In this document: piece after piece, positions 1 to 10,520 of the stretch
How the letters are laid out: each line of letters starts with the position of its first letter
How positions within the stretch are numbered: the stretch's first letter is position 1
Source: Bordetella genomosp. 2
GTDB lineage: Bacteria; Pseudomonadota; Gammaproteobacteria; Burkholderiales; Burkholderiaceae_B
Direction: 5' to 3'
Assembly (NCBI RefSeq): GCF_002261345.1
Contig: NZ_NEVT01000003.1
Location: 124,001-188,000 of the forward strand
DNA: 64,000 nt
Program-made: the position numbers and the translations under genes
The notes under the pieces: generated by a model
Database searches by the model: none
What the model was told of the DNA's origin: nothing
The model's input: the letters and a program-made list of their open reading frames with translations, nothing else

Positions 1-839
1 GCCAGGCCGGGGGCCGCCACGTGGATGCCGACCCGCAGCTTGCCGTCGGGCAGTTCGACGACCGACAGGGCGTCGTCGATCTCGGTCGTGGTGACGTCGT
101 CGACCGAATAGATCTCGGCCTCGGCCAGCGGCAGCTCGCGCTCGATCGCCGGCACCGGCACGTCCGGGAAACCCGTGCCGCGCGGGAAATGCGTGGCCAG
201 GAAGCGGCGCTTGTGCAGTGCCAGCGGGTGCGGCCAGGCGCCCAGTTCGAGCAGCAGGCGGTCGGGGCTTTTCTGCAGCCGGGCGCAGGCGGCGTCCAGC
301 GCCTTCCATTGCATGCTGTTCTTGTCGGGCCGGATCAGCAGCGACTCGGCGGCCTGGGCGATCTCGCCGGGCAGGCGGCCGGCCGCCATTTCGTCGACCC
401 ATTGCTGCTGCTGTTCGGCCTGTTTCTGCTTTTTTTCCAGGGCGGCCAGCGCGGCCGCCAGGATGTCCGGCGGCGCCGGCCGGTAGCGGCCCTTGCCGCG
501 CCGGTGGAAATACGCCGGCGCGCCGTGCAGGCGCATCAGCAGGGCGGCCTGCTCGACGGCGGTCGGAGCGTGGCCGAAATAGTCGGCGGCCAGCGCGGCC
601 GAATCGAACTCTTCCTGCGGCGCGCATTCCCACAGGAATTGCAGGTCCAGCGTCTCGGCCAGCTGGGCCGCCTCCGCCATCAGCGCGGCCGGGGCCGGTT
701 CGGCGAAAGTGAACAGCGTGTTGGCCCGCTTGATCTTGCTGCGCTTGCCCGATTCCGACTCCACCTGCAGGCTCGCATCGGTCTCGGACAGGATATTGCC
801 GGCCTTGAAGCTGCCGTCCTCTTCGTAAAACACGTACAT
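1..839 (-). CDS. RNB-domain (RNase II/VacB family) exoribonuclease, N-terminal part
   Basis: Partial gene; the C-terminal portion lies beyond the left edge. About 279 residues are visible, starting at ATG 839 (MYVFYEEDGSFKAGN). Near residues 243-258 is SVDDVTTTEIDDALSV, which matches the conserved acidic metal-binding motif at the start of the RNB catalytic domain, where Asp residues bind Mg2+ for 3'-5' RNA hydrolysis. The preceding 240 residues are a variable N-terminal region rich in Ala, Glu and Gln. It is last in a minus-strand run mpl-yqiA-this gene, with an 81-bp gap. Family assignment is firm. The exact RNA substrates are unknown, and true RNase II/R orthology cannot be judged from half a protein. 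Confidence 0.85.
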   Translation of the reverse strand, partial: MYVFYEEDGSFKAGNILSETDASLQVESESGKRSKIKRANTLFTFAEPAPAALMAEAAQLAETLDLQFLWECAPQEEFDSAALAADYFGHAPTAVEQAALLMRLHGAPAYFHRRGKGRYRPAPPDILAAALAALEKKQKQAEQQQQWVDEMAAGRLPGEIAQAAESLLIRPDKNSMQWKALDAACARLQKSPDRLLLELGAWPHPLALHKRRFLATHFPRGTGFPDVPVPAIERELPLAEAEIYSVDDVTTTEIDDALSVVELPDGKLRVGIHVAAPGL

Positions 840-920
840 AATCAGTCCATAGGGCGCGGCATCGGCGCCGCCGGCGCCAGGCGGGCGCCGTTGTCCATAT
901 TCAATATAGTAGGGTGCGGG

Positions 921-1538
921 TCAGGGGGCGGGAGCCTCTTGCGAGGGCGGCGGCTCCAGCGCGAAATCCAGCACTTCGGGCAGCCAGCGCGCGAAATCCG
1001 ACAGGCCGTGGTCGCTGCCCTGCACGATGCGCTGGCGGCAGCCGGCGTAGCGGTCGCGCATCTCGCGCCAATCCAGCACCTCGTCGCCCGTGGCGGCCAC
1101 CAGGAAATACCGTTCGGGCTGCGTGACGGCCGCCACGCGGACCCGGGCCAGTTCATCGACGTATTCGGCGCGGAACTCGAACGGCGCGTCGGAATGATAC
1201 ATGCGGTGCTGGCCCACCTGCGTGGCCAGGTCGCGCGCCGCCTCCACGGCGGGGTTCAGCAGCACGGCCTTGCAGCCGAGTTGCTCGGCCAGCCAGGTGG
1301 CGTAGTAGCCGCCCAGCGAGGAGCCGACGATGGTCAGGGCGCGCGGATCGGCCGCGCCGGCAAGCTGGCCGCGCGCCAGGCCCAGCGCCAGGTCGAGCGC
1401 CGCGCGCGGGCTTGCGGGCAGTTGCGGGCACTGCCAGTCGCGCGGGCCGTCCAGCCCGCGCGCGGCCAGGGCATCGGCCATCAGCCGGGCCTTGAACGAT
1501 CCGGGCGACGAGCGGAAGCCATGCAGGTACAGAATCAT
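921..1538 (-). CDS. YqiA/YcfP-family alpha/beta-hydrolase (esterase)
   Basis: Predicted cytoplasmic esterase of 205 aa, the usual length for the YqiA family. The sequence opens with the oxyanion-side motif LHGFRSSP (residues 5-12). The nucleophile elbow is GSSLGG, with Ser74 as nucleophile. A GDEVLDW segment and a late GSDHGL supply the likely acid and His of the triad. The start codon overlaps the mpl stop by 4 bp (ATGA type), so translation is probably coupled. The family hydrolyses short acyl esters in vitro; the physiological substrate is not known. The link to mpl is positional only. Confidence 0.88.
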   Translation of the reverse strand: MILYLHGFRSSPGSFKARLMADALAARGLDGPRDWQCPQLPASPRAALDLALGLARGQLAGAADPRALTIVGSSLGGYYATWLAEQLGCKAVLLNPAVEAARDLATQVGQHRMYHSDAPFEFRAEYVDELARVRVAAVTQPERYFLVAATGDEVLDWREMRDRYAGCRQRIVQGSDHGLSDFARWLPEVLDFALEPPPSQEAPAP

Positions 1539-2911
1539 CGCGCATCCCGCCGGGCCAGCGCCTCGAGCAGCTTGCCGTGCACGCCGCCGAAGCTGCCGTT
1601 GCTCATGACGAGCACATGGTCGCCCGGCCGGGCCGCCGCGGCGACCGCCTCGACCAGGGCGTCCAGGTCATCGTAGCTGGAGGCGCGCTCGCCCAGCGGG
1701 GCCAGCACCTCGGCCGGATTCCAGCCCAGCGCGTGCTTGCCGCTGCGGGCGCCGAAGCAGAAGACCTGGTCGGCCTGGCGCAGCGAGTCCGGCAGGCGGG
1801 CCGCCATGGCGCCCAGCTTCATGGTGTTGGAACGCGGCTCCAGCACGGCCAGGATGCGGTCCTGCCCGACCTGGCGGCGCAGGCCGTCCAGGGTGGTCTC
1901 GATGGCGGTGGGGTGATGGGCGAAGTCGTCGTAGACCTTTACGCCGCCGGCCGTGCCGCGCAGTTCCATGCGGCGCTTCACGCCGCCGAAGCGGCTGAGC
2001 GCCGCCACCCCGTCGGCCGGCGCCACGCCGGCGTGTTCCGCCGCCGCCAGCGCCGCCAGGGCATTCAGGCGATTGTGGGCGCCGCCCAGCGTCCAGCGCA
2101 CCGTGCCCAGCGCCCGGTCGCCGTGGCGGACCTCGAAGGCGCCGGACTCGTCCGCCGGGCCGGCCTGCCAGGCGCCGCCGGCGCCGAAGGTGGCCGTCTC
2201 CGACCAGCAGCCGCGCGCCAGCACGCGCTCGAGCGCTTCGCTGCCAGTGGGCACGACGATGCGCCCGCTGGCCGGGATGGTGCGCACCAGGTGGTGGAAT
2301 TGCGTCTCGATGGCCGCGAGGTCGGGGAAAATGTCGGCGTGATCGTATTCCAGGTTGTTCAGGATCGCCGTGCGCGGCCGATAGTGGACGAACTTGGAAC
2401 GCTTGTCGAAGAACGCCGTGTCGTACTCGTCCGCCTCGATCACGAACGGCCGGACCGAATGGTCGTAGCGGGCCGACACCTTCAGGTCGTGCGCCACGCC
2501 GCCGATCAGGAAGTTGGGCCGCTTGCCGCAGGCTTCGAGTATCCATGCCAGCATCGAGCTGGTGGTGGTCTTGCCGTGCGTGCCGGCCACGGCCAGCACG
2601 TGGGCGCCGGGCAGCACGTTGTCGCCCAGCCATTGCGGACCGGACACGTAGCGCGCGCCGGCGTCCAGGATGGCTTCCATCAGGGGGTTGCCGCGCGTGA
2701 CCACGTTGCCGATCACGAACAGGTCCGGGGCCAGGGCGAGCTGGTCGGCGCCGTACCCCTCGATCAGCTCGATGCCCTGCTCGGCCAGCTGGGTGCTCAT
2801 CGGCGGGTAGACGCCCGCGTCGCAGCCCGTGACCCGATGTCCGGCGGCCCGCGCGATCAGCGCCAGGCCGCCCATGAAAGTGCCGCAAATGCCAAGAATA
2901 TGCAGGTGCAT
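1535..2911 (-). CDS. mpl: UDP-N-acetylmuramate:L-Ala-gamma-D-Glu-meso-DAP ligase (murein peptide ligase)
   Basis: Joins the recycled tripeptide L-Ala-D-Glu-meso-DAP directly to UDP-MurNAc in cytoplasmic murein recycling. The product is 458 aa, the normal Mpl length. It begins with a Rossmann-like MurCDEF N-terminal segment (MHLHILGICGTFMGG), followed by the ATP-binding loop GTHGKTTTSS (residues 110-119) and the ligase motif DFAHHPTAI. The Mpl-type signature GICGTFMGG separates it from MurC. It heads the minus-strand run into yqiA (4-bp overlap) and is divergent from a TlpA-like gene. anmK, another recycling enzyme, lies at 36-37 kb in this window. Confidence 0.95.
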   Translation of the reverse strand: MHLHILGICGTFMGGLALIARAAGHRVTGCDAGVYPPMSTQLAEQGIELIEGYGADQLALAPDLFVIGNVVTRGNPLMEAILDAGARYVSGPQWLGDNVLPGAHVLAVAGTHGKTTTSSMLAWILEACGKRPNFLIGGVAHDLKVSARYDHSVRPFVIEADEYDTAFFDKRSKFVHYRPRTAILNNLEYDHADIFPDLAAIETQFHHLVRTIPASGRIVVPTGSEALERVLARGCWSETATFGAGGAWQAGPADESGAFEVRHGDRALGTVRWTLGGAHNRLNALAALAAAEHAGVAPADGVAALSRFGGVKRRMELRGTAGGVKVYDDFAHHPTAIETTLDGLRRQVGQDRILAVLEPRSNTMKLGAMAARLPDSLRQADQVFCFGARSGKHALGWNPAEVLAPLGERASSYDDLDALVEAVAAAARPGDHVLVMSNGSFGGVHGKLLEALARRDAR

Positions 2912-2979
2912 TGATGTTCTCCTGCGCGCATTGTAGAGGCTGCCTGCCGCCCGCCGCCGCCTGCGGTTATGATCTGGCC

Positions 2980-3522
2980 ATGAATCGTCGTCTTTTCATG
3001 TATGTCGGCGCGGCCGCCGCTGTGGCGGTCGCCGGTGGCTATGCCTGGCGCGAGCGCGCCCGCCCGCAGCCGCCAGCCGCCACGCCGCCGGCCGATCCCG
3101 CGGACGCCGTCGCGGCCCTGCGCAGCCTGTCGCTGCCCGATCTCGACGGCCAGCCCCACACCCTGGCCGCCTGGCAGGGCCGTCCCATGGTGGTCAATTT
3201 CTGGGCCACCTGGTGCGCTCCCTGCGTGAAGGAAATGCCCGAACTGCAGGCCTTGCACGAAAAGTACCCTGGCATCCAGTTTGTCGGCATTGGCGTGGAT
3301 AAAGCGGAAAACATGCGCCAATTCCTGCAAAAAGTGCCGGTTTCCTACCCGCTGCTGGTCATGGGGGCGGGGGCGGTCGACACCCTGCGCGGCCTCGGCA
3401 ATCCGGCCGGCGGCTTGCCGTTTACCCTGATTTTCAACGCAGATGGCGGCGTGAACCGTAAAATACTCGGCCAGATCCAGCCTGACGACCTCGACCGCAC
3501 GCTCGCCGGCCTGGCCTCCTGA
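2980..3522 (+). CDS. TlpA-like membrane-anchored thiol:disulfide reductase
   Basis: Thioredoxin-fold protein of 180 aa, probably anchored in the inner membrane and facing the periplasm. Residues about 5-22 form a hydrophobic N-terminal segment after MNRR. The redox site is WCAPC with Cys79 and Cys82, inside the NFWATWCAPC context typical of TlpA/ResA. A cis-Pro loop (GGLPFTLI) follows near residue 147. Likely roles are cytochrome c maturation or reduction of periplasmic disulfides; neither is shown by context. ATG 2980 was chosen because it gives a compact signal anchor; an upstream in-frame start at 2911 would add a region that overlaps the mpl start. Confidence 0.87.
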   Translation: MNRRLFMYVGAAAAVAVAGGYAWRERARPQPPAATPPADPADAVAALRSLSLPDLDGQPHTLAAWQGRPMVVNFWATWCAPCVKEMPELQALHEKYPGIQFVGIGVDKAENMRQFLQKVPVSYPLLVMGAGAVDTLRGLGNPAGGLPFTLIFNADGGVNRKILGQIQPDDLDRTLAGLAS

Positions 3523-3658
3523 TCCCGCCCTTCGCCACGGCTGGTGCCCGGCGGGGGCGCCCGGCGCGCTGTTGGACAAATGGCGTGAATAGGCGTAAAA
3601 AGGCGGTTTATCGTTAGTTTTGCCTACACTTTGTGGCAAGCCTTCCGGCGCAACCTTC

Positions 3659-4093
3659 ATGGCGCAACACATCCTGGTATTGCACGGCCCCAACCTGAAC
3701 CTGCTGGGTTCACGCGAGCCCCATCTCTACGGCAGCCTGACGCTGGCGCAGATCAACCAGGGTCTCGAAGCGCTGGCCGCGCAACTGGGAGTCGGGCTCA
3801 CCACCTGGCAGGGCAACCACGAAGGCGCACTCGTCGAACGCATCCAGGCGGCGCGCCAGGATGGCACCGATTTCATCGTCATCAATGCGGCTGCGTACAC
3901 GCACACCAGCGTGGCGGTGCGCGATGCGTTGGCGGCGGTCGCAATTCCTTTTGTTGAAGTACATTTGTCGAACCTGTATAAACGCGAGCCATTCCGGCAG
4001 CACTCCTACTTGTCCGACCTGGCCGTCGGCCTGGTCTGCGGCCTGGGCGCAGACGGCTACGAGGCGGCGGTGCGTTATGCGGCACGGCATTAG
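3659..4093 (+). CDS. aroQ: Type II 3-dehydroquinate dehydratase
   Basis: Converts 3-dehydroquinate to 3-dehydroshikimate in aromatic amino-acid synthesis (type II, dodecameric family). The product is 144 aa, a typical length. Visible signatures are [13 protein letters not shown] (residues 9-21), the catalytic Tyr24 (HLYG), [10 protein letters not shown] with Asn76, and the catalytic-site EVHLSN with His102. The start at 3659 gives the canonical short N-terminus ([12 protein letters not shown]). It lies 100 bp upstream of accB, an order common in beta- and gammaproteobacteria. Confidence 0.96.
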   Translation: MAQHILVLHGPNLNLLGSREPHLYGSLTLAQINQGLEALAAQLGVGLTTWQGNHEGALVERIQAARQDGTDFIVINAAAYTHTSVAVRDALAAVAIPFVEVHLSNLYKREPFRQHSYLSDLAVGLVCGLGADGYEAAVRYAARH

Positions 4094-4195
4094 CGCCGCA
4101 TTTCAACTCCGGTTTCAACGTCTTCAATCCACATACTAGATACGGCGCGGCCCTGATGCAGACGCGCCGCCAACACTAATCGGGAAGCAGCTTCT

Positions 4196-4651
4196 ATGGA
4201 TCTCCGAAAACTCAAGACCCTGATCGACCTGGTGGCGGAATCGGGCATTGCCGAGCTTGAAATCACCGAGGGCGAGGGCAAGGTGCGCATCGTCAAGTTC
4301 TCGCAGACCGTGCAGCCGGTGGCCTACCACGTGCCCGAAGCGCCTGCCGCGGCCGCGCCCGCCGCCGCGGCTCCGGCCGCTCCCGCGCCGGCCGCCGAGG
4401 CCGCGCCGGCCATCCAGGGCCATGTCGTCAAGGCGCCGATGGTCGGCACGTTCTACCGCGCGCCCAACCCGGGCGCGGCGCCCTTCGTGGATGTCGGCCA
4501 GTCGGTCAAGGAAGGCGACCCGCTGTGCATCATCGAGGCCATGAAGCTGCTCAACGAAATCGAGGCCGACAAGGCCGGCGTCATCAAAGAGATCCTCGTT
4601 GAAAACGGCGAGCCCGTCGAGTACGGCCAACCGCTGTTCGTCATTGGCTGA
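4196..4651 (+). CDS. accB: Biotin carboxyl carrier protein of acetyl-CoA carboxylase
   Basis: Carries the biotin that is carboxylated by AccC and then donates CO2 to acetyl-CoA, the first step of fatty-acid synthesis. The product is 151 aa. Residues 1-40 form the conserved N-terminal dimerisation region. Residues 48-72 are an Ala/Pro-rich flexible linker. The C-terminal biotinyl domain contains EAMKLLNE with Lys117 as the biotin site. accC starts 8 bp after its stop, so the two are co-translated. Confidence 0.97.
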   Translation: MDLRKLKTLIDLVAESGIAELEITEGEGKVRIVKFSQTVQPVAYHVPEAPAAAAPAAAAPAAPAPAAEAAPAIQGHVVKAPMVGTFYRAPNPGAAPFVDVGQSVKEGDPLCIIEAMKLLNEIEADKAGVIKEILVENGEPVEYGQPLFVIG

Positions 4652-4659
4652 TTGCTGAT

Positions 4660-6006
<1,347 letters not shown>

Positions 6007-6072
6007 TGCGCCGGCGGGCGCGGGTCCTGTCATCCGCCAGGGCCCCCGGTCCGCCGCACCGGAAGAACCGTC

Positions 6073-6996
6073 ATGCGTGAACTCGTGCTCCACTGTCTCG
6101 AGGCGCAGGCCGAAGCGCTCTCCGATGCGCTGCTCGAGGCCGGCGTGCTGTCGGTCTCGGTGGAGGATGCCGACCTCGGCACCGAGGCCGAGCGGCCTCT
6201 GTTCGGCGAGCCCGGCACCGAGCCCGATGTCCAGGCCTGGGATCGCAACCGCGTGGTGGCGCTGTTGCCCGACGGCGTCGACCCGGCCCAGATCTACGAG
6301 CAGGCCATGGCCGGCGCCGGCATGGACCCGATCCAGGCCGGCGGCTGGACCCTGCGCGAGGTGCCGGACGCCGACTGGGTGCGCCTGACGCAATCGCAGT
6401 TCGGCCCGATCCATATCGCCGAGCGGCTCTGGGTCGTGCCCAGCTGGCATCGCGACGATCCGGCCGTGCCCGGGCCGGCCGCGCCGGCCGAGGCGGGGGC
6501 CATCCACATCGAGCTCGATCCGGGCCTGGCCTTCGGCACCGGCAGCCATCCCACCACGCACCTGTGCCTGGCCTGGCTGGAAGCCGAACTGCCGGCCGGC
6601 GCCACTGTGCTCGACTACGGCTGCGGGTCCGGCATCCTGGCAATTGCCGCGCGCAAGCTCGGCGCCGGCGCCACCGATGCGGTCGATATCGACCCGCAGG
6701 CGGTGCAGGCCACGGCCGACAACGCTCGCGTCAATCATGCCGAATTGCGGGCCATGCTGCCCGACGCGCTGTCCGACGGCACGTACCAGGTCGTGGTGGC
6801 CAACATCCTGTCCAATCCGCTCAAAGTGCTGGCGCCCATGCTGGCGGGCCGGGTGGCGCCCGGCGGCAGCCTGGTGCTGTCGGGCGTGCTCGAGCGCCAG
6901 GCCGAGGAAGTGGCCGCGGCCTATGCGCCCTGGCTCGCGCTGTCCGTCTGGCAGGCTCGCGATGGCTGGGTCTGCCTGCACGGGCGCAAGACCTGA
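6073..6996 (+). CDS. prmA: Ribosomal protein L11 methyltransferase
   Basis: S-adenosylmethionine-dependent methyltransferase that modifies ribosomal protein L11. The product is 307 aa, slightly longer than E. coli PrmA (293). The N-terminal substrate-recognition domain spans roughly residues 1-110. Then follow FGTGSHPTT (154-162), SAM motif [13 protein letters not shown] (179-190) and the post-motif [10 protein letters not shown]. Its position after accBC matches many proteobacteria. A 24-bp gap separates it from the following zinc-ribbon protein gene. Confidence 0.95.
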   Translation: MRELVLHCLEAQAEALSDALLEAGVLSVSVEDADLGTEAERPLFGEPGTEPDVQAWDRNRVVALLPDGVDPAQIYEQAMAGAGMDPIQAGGWTLREVPDADWVRLTQSQFGPIHIAERLWVVPSWHRDDPAVPGPAAPAEAGAIHIELDPGLAFGTGSHPTTHLCLAWLEAELPAGATVLDYGCGSGILAIAARKLGAGATDAVDIDPQAVQATADNARVNHAELRAMLPDALSDGTYQVVVANILSNPLKVLAPMLAGRVAPGGSLVLSGVLERQAEEVAAAYAPWLALSVWQARDGWVCLHGRKT

Positions 6997-7019
6997 GCCC
7001 GCATTCCCGGGGGAACGCC

Positions 7020-8066
7020 ATGGCCATGACGACCCGTTGCCCGCAGTGCGGCACCGCCTTCAAGGTGGTGCCGGACCAGTTGCGGGTGCGCAATGGCCTG
7101 GTGCGCTGCGGCGCCTGCGAGACGGTGTTCGACGGGCGCGCCTGCCTGGTGGCGCAGATTCCCCAGTCGGCGCCTGCGGAAACGGCATTCCAGCCGCCGC
7201 CTGCCGCGCCGCCGCCGGTTGCGCCGCCGGCCGTGTCGCCCGTTCCGCCGCCGCAGGCCGTGCCGCGCGCCGAGCCGGTGCTGGCCGCCGAAGCCTCGCC
7301 CGCCGTGCTGCGCGGACGCGCCGATATCCAGCGCCAGGACCCTTTCATGGGCGATACGCCGCGCGACGAGGACGAAACCGACGACGAGATCCACCTCGTC
7401 CAGGCCGACGACGAGCGCACGGATGCGCCCGGATACGAGCCGGCGCCCGAGTCCCACGTGACGGTCGCGCCGGCGGTGCTGGGCGAGGCGCGCACCCGCT
7501 ACTTCGGCGCCACCGACGTGGGCCGCACCCCGCCCGAATTCCTCGACGCGGACTGCTTGCGCAGCAAGCGGCTGGCGCGCAGCCTGTGGGGCTATGGCTG
7601 CCTGCTCGGCTTGCTGTTGCTGGCAGCGCAACTGGTGTTCGTCTACCGCTCGGCCATCGCCGAAGCCTCGCCGGCGCTGCGGCCCGCGCTCGAATCGCTG
7701 TGCCGGCCGCTGGGCTGCGAGGTCGGCTATGCGCGCCGCATCGAACGCATTTTCATTACCTCGTCTTCCCTACAGCCGCCGCGCGGCCAGGCCGGCGCGC
7801 CCGATGACGAGCCGCGCCGCCTGGTGCTGCGGATCTCGCTGCGCAACCGCTACGATCAGCCGCAGCATTGGCCGGCGCTGCGGCTGTCCCTGACGGACAT
7901 GTCCGATACGGTGGTGGTGCGCAGGGTCCTGCAACCCGCCGACTACCTGCCCAAGGATCTCGTCGACCGCCCCTTCGAGCCGGGCGCCGAGATCAACGCC
8001 GCCGTGCCCATCGAAGTTTCCGGCGCGCAGGTCAACGGCTATCAACTCGACAAGTTCTTTCCCTGA
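7020..8066 (+). CDS. Zinc-ribbon (MJ0042-type) and DUF3426 membrane protein
   Basis: Protein of 348 aa, function unknown. The N-terminus is a zinc-ribbon with paired cysteines CPQC (7-10) and CGAC (30-33), as in the MJ0042 family. A long Pro/Ala- and acid-rich linker covers about residues 48-165. A single membrane segment (GCLLGLLLLAAQLVFVY) lies near residues 190-212, and a C-terminal DUF3426 domain is probably periplasmic. The chosen ATG 7020 is the one right before the zinc-ribbon. It follows prmA closely and is 11 bp from the next kinase gene, so a shared transcript is likely. Confidence 0.88.
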   Translation: MAMTTRCPQCGTAFKVVPDQLRVRNGLVRCGACETVFDGRACLVAQIPQSAPAETAFQPPPAAPPPVAPPAVSPVPPPQAVPRAEPVLAAEASPAVLRGRADIQRQDPFMGDTPRDEDETDDEIHLVQADDERTDAPGYEPAPESHVTVAPAVLGEARTRYFGATDVGRTPPEFLDADCLRSKRLARSLWGYGCLLGLLLLAAQLVFVYRSAIAEASPALRPALESLCRPLGCEVGYARRIERIFITSSSLQPPRGQAGAPDDEPRRLVLRISLRNRYDQPQHWPALRLSLTDMSDTVVVRRVLQPADYLPKDLVDRPFEPGAEINAAVPIEVSGAQVNGYQLDKFFP

Positions 8067-8077
8067 AGGATGACAGC

Positions 8078-9022
8078 ATGACGGCTCCCGTACTGGTTTG
8101 CGGCTCGATGGCGTTCGACACCATCGCGGTGTTCGACGGCAAGTTCAAGGACCACATCCTGCCGGACCGCATGCAATCGCTCAGCGTGTCTTTCCTGGTG
8201 CCGGCCATGCGCAAGGAATACGGCGGCTGCGCCGGCAATATCGCCTACAACATGAAGCTGCTGGGCGGCCATCCCGTGCCGGTGGCCACGGTGGGCGACG
8301 ATGCCGCGGAATATCTCGACCGCTTCGCCGGCCTGGGCATCGATGTTTCGCGCCTGCGTGTCATGCCGGGCACTTTTACCGCGCAGTGCTTCATCACCAC
8401 CGACCTCGAAGACAACCAGATCGCCGCGTTCCATCCCGGCGCGATGGAACTGTCGGCCGAGAATGACCTGAGCGGGGCCGAGGCGGCCTGGGCCATCGTC
8501 GCGCCGGACGCCAAGGCTGGCATGTTCGCCCACGCCGAGCGCCTGCGCGCCGCCGGCATCCCGTTCATCTTCGACCTGGGCCAGGCCATGCCGTTGTTCG
8601 ACGGCGCCGACCTGGACCGCATGCTGGAACTGGCGCAGGCGCTGACCGTAAACGATTACGAGGCCGGCGTGGTCGAGCAGCGCACCGGCCGCAGCATGGA
8701 ACAGATCGCCGCCCGGCTGCAGGCGGTGGTCGTGACGCGCGGTGCCGAAGGCGCCACGCTGCTGGCCGGCGGCGTAACCACCCACGTGCCGCCGGTGCGG
8801 CCCGCCGGGGTGGTGGACCCCACCGGCTGCGGCGACGCTCACCGCGCCGGCCTGCTCTACGGCCTGACCAGCGGCTGGAGCTGGCTGGACAGCTGCCGCC
8901 TGGCCAATCTGATGGGCGCCATCAAGATCGCCTCGCGCGGCCCCCAGAATCATGCGCCGACACGGGCCGAGATCGACGCCCAGTTGCGTGCCGCCTACGG
9001 CATGGGCCTGCCGGCCCAATGA
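8078..9022 (+). CDS. PfkB-family carbohydrate/nucleoside kinase
   Basis: Predicted kinase of 314 aa in the ribokinase/PfkB fold. The N-terminal GGCAGNIAYN (around residue 48) is the first PfkB signature, and VVDPTGCGDAHRAG (around residue 244) is the second. Its Asp is the catalytic base and the GCGD glycine loop is the anion hole. The pattern with AGNIAYNMKLLGG is like the adenosine-kinase-related bacterial sugar kinases; the actual substrate cannot be told. It follows the DUF3426 gene by 11 bp. Confidence 0.88.
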   Translation: MTAPVLVCGSMAFDTIAVFDGKFKDHILPDRMQSLSVSFLVPAMRKEYGGCAGNIAYNMKLLGGHPVPVATVGDDAAEYLDRFAGLGIDVSRLRVMPGTFTAQCFITTDLEDNQIAAFHPGAMELSAENDLSGAEAAWAIVAPDAKAGMFAHAERLRAAGIPFIFDLGQAMPLFDGADLDRMLELAQALTVNDYEAGVVEQRTGRSMEQIAARLQAVVVTRGAEGATLLAGGVTTHVPPVRPAGVVDPTGCGDAHRAGLLYGLTSGWSWLDSCRLANLMGAIKIASRGPQNHAPTRAEIDAQLRAAYGMGLPAQ

Positions 9023-9223
9023 GACGATTCCCGGCCCAGGAACCGCCGGGCCGGCCGGCGGTCGAATTGCGCACCGGCCTGTTGAAATATCGGTGACGGA
9101 CGCTTTACGCCGCGTTGCGGCACTGTTTTAAAAGTTGCATGCTGTTTCGTACCCTTTTTTTTGGTGCCTGGCGGAGTATCATCAAGCCCATAAAGAAGAG
9201 TGGTTACCGACCAAGGAGTCCAC

Positions 9224-9727
9224 ATGAGCCAAACCCTGTCCCCCTCTGTGATCGCGCCGCGCACTGGCCGCTGGCTGGCCGTGGCCGCGGTGGTTGCGTC
9301 CGTGGCAGTCCTGGGCGGCTGCGCCAACCGCAGCGCTTCCAGCGGCGTCTATAGCTACGACCAGGCCCAACGCGAACAGATCGTCCGCATTGGCACGGTG
9401 ACCGGCGTGCGCCCCATCACCATCCAGGACGACAAGTCCAGCGGCGTGGGCATGGTCGCCGGCGGCGCGCTGGGCGGCGTGGCTGGCAATGCCGTCGGCG
9501 GGGGCACCGGTCGCGCCCTGGCCACTGTCGGCGGCGCCATCCTGGGCGCGCTGGCGGGCAATGCCATCGAGAACCGCGCGGGCCGCGCCTCGGGCCTGGA
9601 GATCACGGTGCGCCTGGATAACGGCGAAACCCGCGTGGTCGCTCAGGAAGCCGACGTGCCCATCAGCGTGGGCCAGCGCGTGCAGGTCATCAGCGGGGCC
9701 GGCCCCACGCGGGTCGCTCCGTATTGA
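9224..9727 (+). CDS. Glycine-zipper outer-membrane lipoprotein (17-kDa antigen/SlyB-like)
   Basis: Lipoprotein of 167 aa. The signal peptide ends in the lipobox LGGC with Cys33 as the lipidated residue. Residues about 74-115 form a glycine zipper (GMVAGGALGGVAGNAVGGG, then GAILGALAGNAIENR), the two-helix Rickettsia 17-kDa/SlyB pattern found in outer-membrane lipoproteins. The C-terminal part is a small beta-rich domain (VRLDNGETRVV). The start at 9224 has an AAGGAG ribosome site 8 bp upstream. It ends before a GC-rich hairpin at 9780-9800. A role in envelope stability is inferred from the family. Confidence 0.88.
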   Translation: MSQTLSPSVIAPRTGRWLAVAAVVASVAVLGGCANRSASSGVYSYDQAQREQIVRIGTVTGVRPITIQDDKSSGVGMVAGGALGGVAGNAVGGGTGRALATVGGAILGALAGNAIENRAGRASGLEITVRLDNGETRVVAQEADVPISVGQRVQVISGAGPTRVAPY

Positions 9728-9779
9728 TGCGGCGGGCGCCGCCCGGCGGCGCCTGCGTTCCGTCATGCAGCGATGCAGC

Positions 9780-9800
9780 GCGCCCGCCTCTGGCGGGCGC
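9780..9800 (+). terminator. Hairpin terminator after the glycine-zipper lipoprotein gene
   Basis: GCGCCCGCC, a CTC-type loop and GGCGGGCGC form a perfect 9-bp stem, followed by TTGTCATTGT. It separates the plus-strand lipoprotein gene from the convergent yggT-type gene. The T-run is weak, so termination efficiency is uncertain. Confidence 0.6.
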
Positions 9801-9823
9801 TTGTCATTGTGAGAGCGCCGCGC

Positions 9824-10387
9824 TCAGATGCCGAACAGGCCGTATGTCAGGCGGCCCAGCATCATCAGCGCGACCTGTGCCAGTATCAGCAATACCAGCG
9901 GCGAGAAATCGATCGCCGCGCCGCGCGGCAGGATGCGCCGGATGGGGTCGAGCAGCGGCGCGGTCAGGGTCTGCAGCAGGGCCATCAGGGGCGACATGGG
10001 GTTGATCCATGACAGTATCGCCTGCAGCAGCGTCAGCCAGACGATCAGGTTGAGCGCCCATTTCACCACCAGCAGCAGCGACGAGCCCACCGCCGACGGC
10101 AGCATCGAGGCCGGCACCAGCGTGCCGGCCGCCACCAGCCAGATCAGCACCAGGTAGACCAGGGCGGCGAGCCAGGCGGCCACCAGGCTGGACCAGTCGA
10201 CGGAATGGCCGGCGGGGATGAGCTTGCGAAGGGGCAGCACCAGCCAGTTGGTGGCCTGGTAGATGGCCCGCGCCAGCGGGTTGAACGGGTGCAGGCGCAC
10301 GGCGTGGATCCAGGCGCGCGCGATGAGGGCTGCGCCGAACAACGTGAAAGTGATTTCGAGCAGGAAGCGGAGGATGTCGCCGAACAT
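9824..10387 (-). CDS. YggT-family integral membrane protein
   Basis: Inner-membrane protein of 187 aa with two tandem YggT domains, each with a pair of hydrophobic helices (near residues 5-25 and 65-95; 110-130 and 155-185). The repeated signature is seen as [23 protein letters not shown] in the first half and DPIRRILP in the second. The family has been linked to osmotic/ion stress and to cell-envelope placement, but the biochemical role is unsettled. It lies downstream of the H1-like gene, separated by that gene's terminator. Confidence 0.88.
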   Translation of the reverse strand: MFGDILRFLLEITFTLFGAALIARAWIHAVRLHPFNPLARAIYQATNWLVLPLRKLIPAGHSVDWSSLVAAWLAALVYLVLIWLVAAGTLVPASMLPSAVGSSLLLVVKWALNLIVWLTLLQAILSWINPMSPLMALLQTLTAPLLDPIRRILPRGAAIDFSPLVLLILAQVALMMLGRLTYGLFGI

Positions 10388-10462
10388 GTAGACGGTCTGC
10401 CAAAAAAAGACGGCTTTTATTGTCGCATGGCCACATGGGGGCGCGCCGCGCCCGAACGCAAA

Positions 10463-10488
10463 AGCCGCCTGGCCGAAGCCAGGCGGCT
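10463..10488 (-). terminator. Rho-independent terminator of the H1-like gene
   Basis: On the minus strand an 11-bp stem (AGCCGCCTGGC / GCCAGGCGGCT, TTCG-type loop) is followed by TTTTGCG. It lies 33 bp beyond the stop of the histone-like gene, so that gene probably ends its transcript here. Confidence 0.85.
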
Positions 10489-10520
10489 GAGGGTACCGCT
10501 AGTGAACGGTTCCGCCCGTA